A DNA stretch of 18,622 nt, taken from the NCBI GenBank assembly GCA_003155465.1, contig PMCR01000234.1, forward strand, positions 13,390-32,011. Direction: 5' to 3'. Of the stretch, positions 14,406-18,622 are shown in pieces. Every line of letters starts with the position of its first letter. Position 1 is the stretch's first letter. A model generated the notes under the pieces. It searched no databases and had not been told where the DNA came from. It saw only the letters and a program-made list of their open reading frames with translations. The DNA is from Myxococcales bacterium. Its GTDB lineage: Bacteria; Myxococcota; Polyangia; Fen-1088. Both the position numbers and the translations under genes were made by a program.

Positions 14406-15728
14406 ATGTTCAGTCCGAGCACGGCGCTAGCCCTGGCCGCCTTGTTGGTTGCGGCGAACGCCTTTTTCGTCGCGTCAGAGTTCGCCATTGTCAAGATCCG
14501 ACCGACCCTGGTCAAAGAACTGGTCGGCCGAGGCGGTCGCCGGGCCTGGCTTCTGTCAGGGATCACGGGCCATCTCGATTCGTTCCTGTCTGCCAATCAG
14601 TTTGGCATCACCCTGACATCTCTGGCTCTTGGCTGGCTCGGCGAACCAGCTCTGGCCGTCCTCATCCAACCCCATCTTGGATCCATCGGTCGATGGACCG
14701 GACTCGCCGTCCAGTCACTGGCGCTGGGCGTGGGATTCGCACTGATCACCTTCGTGCACGCGGTGCTGGGCGAGTTGGTGCCCAAAGCCCTCGCGTTGCA
14801 GAAGACAGAGCCGGTCGCGCTGTGGGCGGCCGCACCCTTGCGCGTCTTCTACCTCGTGGCCTTCCCCTTCATCTGGACGCTGACCACTGCGGCCAACCTG
14901 TTTCTGCGCGCGATGCGCCTACGCCCAGCCTCTGGGGCCGAGATGTTGCACTCGCCCGACGAGCTGCGCCTGGTTCTGCAGCACGTTGATCTGGACCCCG
15001 GCGCGCGGCGGCTCATCGACCGCGTTTTCGACTACACCCACCGGGTGGCCCGCCATGTGATGACCCTGCGCCGGGACGTCGTCGTTCTGGAGGAAGGCCG
15101 GCCCTTCGCCGAGAACGTGCAACTGGCCACAGCCAATCAGTACACGCGCTACCCCTTGGTCGAGCCGGGGTCGGACAAGGTCATCGGCTATGTCCATCTG
15201 AAGGACATCGTGGCTGCGCTGGCCGCCGGCCGCACGCCCAAGCGGATGCGCGAGATCGCGCGCGAGCCCATCTACTGCTCGGAAGAGACGCCCAGTGAAT
15301 GGTTGCGGCGCGAGTTCCAGCGTCGCCGTGTCCACATGGCAGTGGTGCTGGGGGCAGGCAATGCCTTTCTGGGGGTCGTCACTCTCGAGGATCTCCTGGA
15401 GGAGTTCGTGGGCGAGATTCAAGATGAGCAGGACGTGGGCGAGCTGCCGCCCATCATGCACGGGGCCGAGGGTCGCTTCGAAGCCGACGGCCGCTTGACG
15501 CTTGACGTGGCAGAACGAGAGCTGGGCGTGGTCCTGCCACCGCTGCGGCCGGACATCGAGACTCTGGGCGCCTACGTGCAGGCCCACCTCGCACAGCCCC
15601 TGCGGCCTGGCGGCACGGTTGACCTGGGTGGCCTTCGCTTCACCGCCCTCGAAATTCGCGACGGCCGGATTCGCCGATTGCGCGGCGAGCCGCTACCTCA
15701 TGAAGATGAAGAGGAGCAAAAAGAGTAG
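14406..15728 (+). CDS. CNNM/CorC-HlyC family membrane protein with CBS pair
   Basis: This 440-residue protein has the full architecture of the bacterial CNNM (DUF21) family, often annotated hemolysin or CorC and now linked to magnesium or other divalent-cation transport. Residues 1-180 are the CNNM membrane domain with the signatures ANAFFVASEFAIVKIR (17-32) and LGELVPKALAL (121-131) and three to four helices. Residues about 218-340 are a CBS pair: VMTLRRDVVVL with YPLV and GYVHLKDI, then AVVLGAGNAFLGVVTLEDLLEEFVGEI. Residues about 352-427 are the CorC_HlyC C-terminal domain, and the protein ends in an acidic tail (EDEEEQKE). CBS pairs usually bind ATP-Mg and gate the membrane part. It is divergent from the Kelch gene, with 290 bp between the two starts. 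The exact ion and direction of transport cannot be read from sequence. Confidence 0.95.
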   Translation: MFSPSTALALAALLVAANAFFVASEFAIVKIRPTLVKELVGRGGRRAWLLSGITGHLDSFLSANQFGITLTSLALGWLGEPALAVLIQPHLGSIGRWTGLAVQSLALGVGFALITFVHAVLGELVPKALALQKTEPVALWAAAPLRVFYLVAFPFIWTLTTAANLFLRAMRLRPASGAEMLHSPDELRLVLQHVDLDPGARRLIDRVFDYTHRVARHVMTLRRDVVVLEEGRPFAENVQLATANQYTRYPLVEPGSDKVIGYVHLKDIVAALAAGRTPKRMREIAREPIYCSEETPSEWLRREFQRRRVHMAVVLGAGNAFLGVVTLEDLLEEFVGEIQDEQDVGELPPIMHGAEGRFEADGRLTLDVAERELGVVLPPLRPDIETLGAYVQAHLAQPLRPGGTVDLGGLRFTALEIRDGRIRRLRGEPLPHEDEEEQKE

Positions 15729-15783
15729 CTGCGCCTTGTCGGGAGATTCCGGGCCGCCTGAAAGGCCGGGCCGCGGATCGCGG

Positions 15784-15910
15784 CTAGCGGCTGGCGGCTA
15801 GCGTGGGCGTGAGGGTGAGCGAGTTCGTGTGGGGTACGCGGAAAGACGGATCGCGTACCGCGGGCCGCTACCGCTCACGCAAGCCGCCCACGCAGGCCGC
15901 TGGTCGCTAC
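15784..15910. repeat. Long imperfect inverted repeat
   Basis: Two arms of about 58 nt face each other around position 15846. Four exact blocks pair in constant register: TAGCG (15785) with CGCTA (15905), GCGTGGGC (15801) with GCCCACGC (15886), GTGAGCG (15815) with CGCTCAC (15872), and GGTACGCG (15833) with CGCGTACC (15852). By eye roughly 37 of 58 positions match, with one or two indels. The central hairpin has an 11-nt loop. It may be a structured RNA, a terminator-like element of the CNNM gene, or a decayed mobile palindrome. Confidence 0.65.
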
Positions 15911-15985
15911 CGCTACCGCTCACGCTCACGGTCTTTACCCCGCTCACGCTCCGCGACCTCACGCTACCGCTGCCGCGCACGCTGG
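15905..15985 (+). repeat. Degenerate CGCTAC/CGCTCA hexamer array
   Basis: About a dozen 6-nt units beginning CGCT (CGCTAC, CGCTCA, CGCTCC, CGCTGC) follow each other with short interruptions. The same word, inverted, occurs as GTGAGC-like units at 15799-15821. It overlaps the right arm of the palindrome. Confidence 0.65.
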
Positions 15986-16062
15986 CCGACCTGCGCTGGC
16001 ACCAGCCACGACCGCGCGATTACGGCCGCTCCCTTGCTGCGCTGCTGCGCGCCCGACGCGGC

Positions 16063-16091
16063 TTGCGAGAAGCGCGCCCTCATGTTAGACG
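16063..16091 (+). promoter_or_regulatory. Predicted promoter of tRNA-Phe
   Basis: TTGCGA (16063-16068) and TAGACG (16086-16091), 17 bp apart, with an extended TG-T before the -10. Transcription would begin near 16098, five bases before the mature tRNA end. It may also transcribe the downstream DsbA polyprotein gene. Confidence 0.5.
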
Positions 16092-16102
16092 AGCGGACCC
16101 AC

Positions 16103-16174
<72 letters not shown>

Positions 16175-16178
<4 letters not shown>

Positions 16179-16206
16179 CCGTTGGCACTTGGCAGTTCCC
16201 GGTGGT
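16175..16206 (+). other. Inverted repeat spanning the tRNA 3' end
   Basis: ACCACCG (16175-16181) and CGGTGGT (16200-16206) are perfectly complementary with an 18-nt loop containing TTGGCA twice. It includes the encoded CCA and lies just before the DsbA polyprotein gene. It could be a weak terminator, a processing signal or chance. Confidence 0.35.
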
Positions 16207-16233
16207 TCGCTGGCTCGCGTCGAAGGAGACAAC

Positions 16234-18622
16234 ATGGCACGCAAAATCGTAATTTTCGTTCTGGCCGCTGGCGTCGTTGTCGGCGGGTACTTCCTTGGCA
16301 AAGGCAACTGGGGTGCGCGTGGCACCGCGCCCGGCAAGTATGTCTGCGAGAAGGTTGGGGCAAGCGCCAACGATGATGTGGAGCGCAAATGCGTTCCATT
16401 CGAGGGCTCGCCCAAGGGCTCAGCCAAGGCGCTGGTGACCATCGTCGAGTACTCGGATTTTCAGTGCCCCTACTGCAGCCGCGTGCTGCCCACCCTGGAC
16501 CGACTGATCAAGGAGTACCCGGACAAAGTGCGGGTTTTCTTCCGGCAGAATCCGCTCCCCTTCCACGACAAGGCAACCCTGGCCGCAGAGGCGGCTCTGG
16601 CGGCCGGGGCGCAGGGGAAATTCTGGAAGATGCACGATGAGCTCTTCGGCAACCAGCAGGCCCTCGACCGGCCAGCCCTGGAGAAATACGCGGGGAAGAT
16701 CGGCCTCGACATGGCCAAGTTCAAGGCCGCCCTCGACAAGCACACCTTCAAGGCCGCGGTCGACAAGGACCTGGCCGAGGCCCGCGACCTGGGCGTGCAG
16801 GGAACCCCCAACTTCTTCATCAATGGCCGCCCGCTGCGCGGGGCCGTGCCCTACGAGCAGTTCAAGAGCGCGGTGGACGACGAGATCGGCCGCGCCAAGA
16901 AGCTCATGGACAAGGGCACCTCGGTCAGTCAACTCTATGCCGCCCTCATGAATGGCAAGGCCAAGGGCATGGGCACGCCGCAAGCCACACCGCCGCCGCC
17001 CCGACCGCCCGTGTCCAACGAGGTCTACAAGGTCGAGGTCGACAAGGCGCCACGCAAGGGTGGCAAGGAGCCCAAGATCACGCTCATCGAGTTCTCCGAC
17101 TTCCAGTGCCCCTACTGCAGCCGCGCCAAGGGCACGCTCGACGAGCTGCTCAAGATCTACAAGGACAACCTGGAGATCTCGTTCAAGCAGTACCCGCTGC
17201 CCTTCCACAACAACGCCATGCCCGCCGCCATCGCAGCCGTGGCCGCCGACCAGCAGGGCAAGTTCTGGGAGATGTACGACAAGTTGTTCGCCAACCAGCA
17301 GAACCTGGATGCAGCCAGCCTGGAGAAGTACGCGAAAGAGATCGGCCTCGACCTGGCCAAGTTCAAGGCCGCCATCGCCGACCCCAAGACCAAAGCGGTG
17401 GTCGAGGCGGACATGAAACAGGCCAACCAGTTCGGGGTACAGGGGACGCCCAGCTTCTTCGTCAACGGCCGGGCCTTTAGCGGCGCCTATCCTCTGGACA
17501 GCTTCAAGATGGTCCTCGACGAAGAGGTGAAGAAGGCGGACGCGAAGCTGCAGGCTGGCACGCCGCGCGGCGGGCTCTACGCGGCCATCATCAAAGATGG
17601 ACTGGCCAAGAAGGAAACGCCGAAAGAGGAACCGCGCTCAGGCGAGCCTTCGCCCACTGAAACCTACAAGGCCGAGGTCAAGGGTGCGCCCATCAAAGGC
17701 GCCAAGGATGCCCTGGTGACCATCGTCCAGTTCTCCGACTTCCAGTGTCCGTTCTGCTCGCGCGTCGAGCCGACCATCGACAAGATCATGGAAGAGTACA
17801 AGGGCAAGGTCCGGGTGGCTTGGCGAAACATGCCCCTGCCCTTCCATGACAAGGCGAAGCCCGCGGCCATTGCCGCCGCGGCGGCTGACCAGCAAGGCAA
17901 GTTCTGGCAGATGCACGACATCATGTTCAAGAACCAGCAGAACCTGGATGCCGCCAGCTTGGAGAAGTACGCGAAAGAGATCGGCCTGGACATGACCAAG
18001 TTCAAAGCCGCCATAGCGGACAAGAAACTGGCTGATGCCGTCGACGCCGAATCGGCCATGGGCAACAAGATCGGCGCGCGCGGCACGCCGGCGTTCTTCG
18101 TCAACGGCAGTTTCCTGTCAGGCGCGCAGCCCTTCGAAAACTTCAAGTCCCGCATCGACGAACAGTTGAAGAAGGCCGAGGACTTGGTCAAGAAGGGCAC
18201 GCCCAAGGCCAAGGTGTACGACGTGCTTATGAAGACGGCCAAGGCCGAGGTGGGTGGCGGAGCGGCTCCCGCACCGGCTGCTGCGCCTGAGGAGGGTCCG
18301 GTCAAAGACGTCGATCCCGGGAGCGCCCCCTCGCGCGGACCCAAGAACGCTCCGCTCACGGTGGTGCTCTTCTCGGATTTCCAGTGCCCGTTCTGCGGGA
18401 GGGTCGAGCCCTCGCTGACCGAACTGGAAAAGGCCTACCCGGGCAAGGTGCGCGTGGTTTGGAAGAACTTCCCGCTTTCCTTCCACAACAACGCCAAGCC
18501 CGCTGCCGAGGCCGCCATGGCCGCCAACGAGCAGGGCAAGTTCTGGGAGATGCACGACATCCTGTTCAAGAACCAGCAGAACCTGGATGCGGCCAGCCTG
18601 GAGAAGTACGCGCAAGAGATCG
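16234..18622 (+). CDS. Membrane-anchored tandem DsbA-like polyprotein, partial
   Basis: The frame opens at an ATG with AAGGAG 5 nt upstream and runs 796 codons to the right edge without a stop. Residues 4-22 are an N-terminal membrane anchor (KIVIFVLAAGVVVGGYFLG); Cys38 and Cys53 precede the first domain. Four DsbA-like thioredoxin domains (Thioredoxin_4, PF13462 type) follow, each opening with SDFQC. Active sites are CPYC at 78-81, CPYC at 292-295, CPFC at 505-508 and CPFC at 718-721. Cis-proline loops are GTPNFFING (Pro192), GTPSFFVNG (Pro406) and GTPAFFVNG (Pro619); the fourth lies beyond the window. Domains are about 213 residues apart and joined by Pro/Lys/Glu-rich linkers. All visible active sites are intact. 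It should act in the periplasm on thiol-disulfide exchange; oxidase versus isomerase role is undecided. Ordinary DsbA has one such domain. Confidence 0.93.
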   Translation, partial: MARKIVIFVLAAGVVVGGYFLGKGNWGARGTAPGKYVCEKVGASANDDVERKCVPFEGSPKGSAKALVTIVEYSDFQCPYCSRVLPTLDRLIKEYPDKVRVFFRQNPLPFHDKATLAAEAALAAGAQGKFWKMHDELFGNQQALDRPALEKYAGKIGLDMAKFKAALDKHTFKAAVDKDLAEARDLGVQGTPNFFINGRPLRGAVPYEQFKSAVDDEIGRAKKLMDKGTSVSQLYAALMNGKAKGMGTPQATPPPPRPPVSNEVYKVEVDKAPRKGGKEPKITLIEFSDFQCPYCSRAKGTLDELLKIYKDNLEISFKQYPLPFHNNAMPAAIAAVAADQQGKFWEMYDKLFANQQNLDAASLEKYAKEIGLDLAKFKAAIADPKTKAVVEADMKQANQFGVQGTPSFFVNGRAFSGAYPLDSFKMVLDEEVKKADAKLQAGTPRGGLYAAIIKDGLAKKETPKEEPRSGEPSPTETYKAEVKGAPIKGAKDALVTIVQFSDFQCPFCSRVEPTIDKIMEEYKGKVRVAWRNMPLPFHDKAKPAAIAAAAADQQGKFWQMHDIMFKNQQNLDAASLEKYAKEIGLDMTKFKAAIADKKLADAVDAESAMGNKIGARGTPAFFVNGSFLSGAQPFENFKSRIDEQLKKAEDLVKKGTPKAKVYDVLMKTAKAEVGGGAAPAPAAAPEEGPVKDVDPGSAPSRGPKNAPLTVVLFSDFQCPFCGRVEPSLTELEKAYPGKVRVVWKNFPLSFHNNAKPAAEAAMAANEQGKFWEMHDILFKNQQNLDAASLEKYAQEI
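17293..18622 (+). repeat. 639-nt coding repeats in the DsbA polyprotein
   Basis: A 52-nt block beginning AACCAGCAGAACCTGGATGC occurs at 17293, 17932 and 18571, exactly 639 nt (213 codons) apart. The three copies differ at only about three positions. The equivalent block in domain 1 (16651) is 642 nt earlier and clearly more diverged. The last copy is cut by the window end. Confidence 0.9.

Larger units (their letters stand above)
15729..16102. other. Non-coding region with long palindrome and hexamer array
   Basis: No gene is supported here: the open frames through it encode only RS/RY, TLPL or GSGS dipeptide runs, reflecting the repeats. It holds a 9-bp direct repeat (CCGGGCCGC, twice in 15749-15775), the long imperfect palindrome at 15784-15910, a degenerate CGCTMN hexamer array, and the promoter of the tRNA gene. 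Confidence 0.7.

Noticed and set aside
15784..15985. CRISPR array
   Set aside because: Units are short, degenerate and contiguous, without unique spacers, and no cas genes are near.
16181..16200. Sigma-54-like TTGGCAC before the DsbA polyprotein gene
   Set aside because: The -12 TTGC element is missing at the required distance.

Overview
The window looks like a chromosomal stretch of a GC-rich, predatory-type or soil deltaproteobacterium, most probably Myxococcota. The grounds are a MYXO-CTERM-like sorting tail on a huge Kelch protein, a fibro-slime lipoprotein, a DUF3467 protein, a PilZ-like protein of the myxobacterial kind, several Cys-rich exported proteins and Pro/Ala/Thr-rich linkers. 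No phage, insertion sequence, CRISPR array or obvious defence genes are visible. The genus is inference; no 16S or marker gene is present.

Layout. 1-3861 (all minus strand): three exported or membrane-anchored proteins in a row, transcribed right to left: a fibro-slime lipoprotein, a secreted Cys-rich protein of unknown function, and a single-pass membrane protein with an Asp/Ala/Pro-rich tail cut by the window edge. 4160-6964 (minus): a zinc-knuckle/Pro-Ala-repeat/six-helix membrane protein followed after a few bases by a Methyltransf_32-type methyltransferase, probably one operon. 7122-9713 (plus): a small exported protein, a PilZ-like protein with a long disordered tail, and an LD-carboxypeptidase (S66) of peptidoglycan recycling. 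9723-10025 (minus): DUF3467. 10262-10621 (plus): a Cys-rich lipoprotein behind a near-consensus promoter, with a possible leaderless 39-codon leader ORF. 10780-14115 (minus): a 1111-residue surface protein with 12 Kelch blades, a 30-Cys module, a Thr-rich stalk and a MYXO-CTERM-like tail. 14406-15728 (plus): a CNNM/CorC-type membrane protein with a CBS pair. 15729-16102: non-coding, with a long imperfect palindrome and a degenerate hexamer array. 16103-16178: tRNA-Phe(GAA). 16234 to the right edge (plus): one membrane-anchored polypeptide with at least four tandem DsbA-like thioredoxin domains.

How it fits together. Much of the window concerns the cell envelope: several Cys-rich exported proteins, a peptidoglycan-recycling enzyme and a poly-DsbA protein that could supply disulfide-exchange capacity in the periplasm. 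That functional link is inference from co-location and cysteine content. The most unusual object is the tandem DsbA polyprotein; its repeats 2, 3 and 4 are spaced exactly 639 nt apart and share an almost identical 52-nt block, pointing to recent internal duplication or gene conversion. Next in interest are the architecture of the Kelch protein, the long palindrome upstream of the tRNA, and the possible leaderless leader ORF at 10130.
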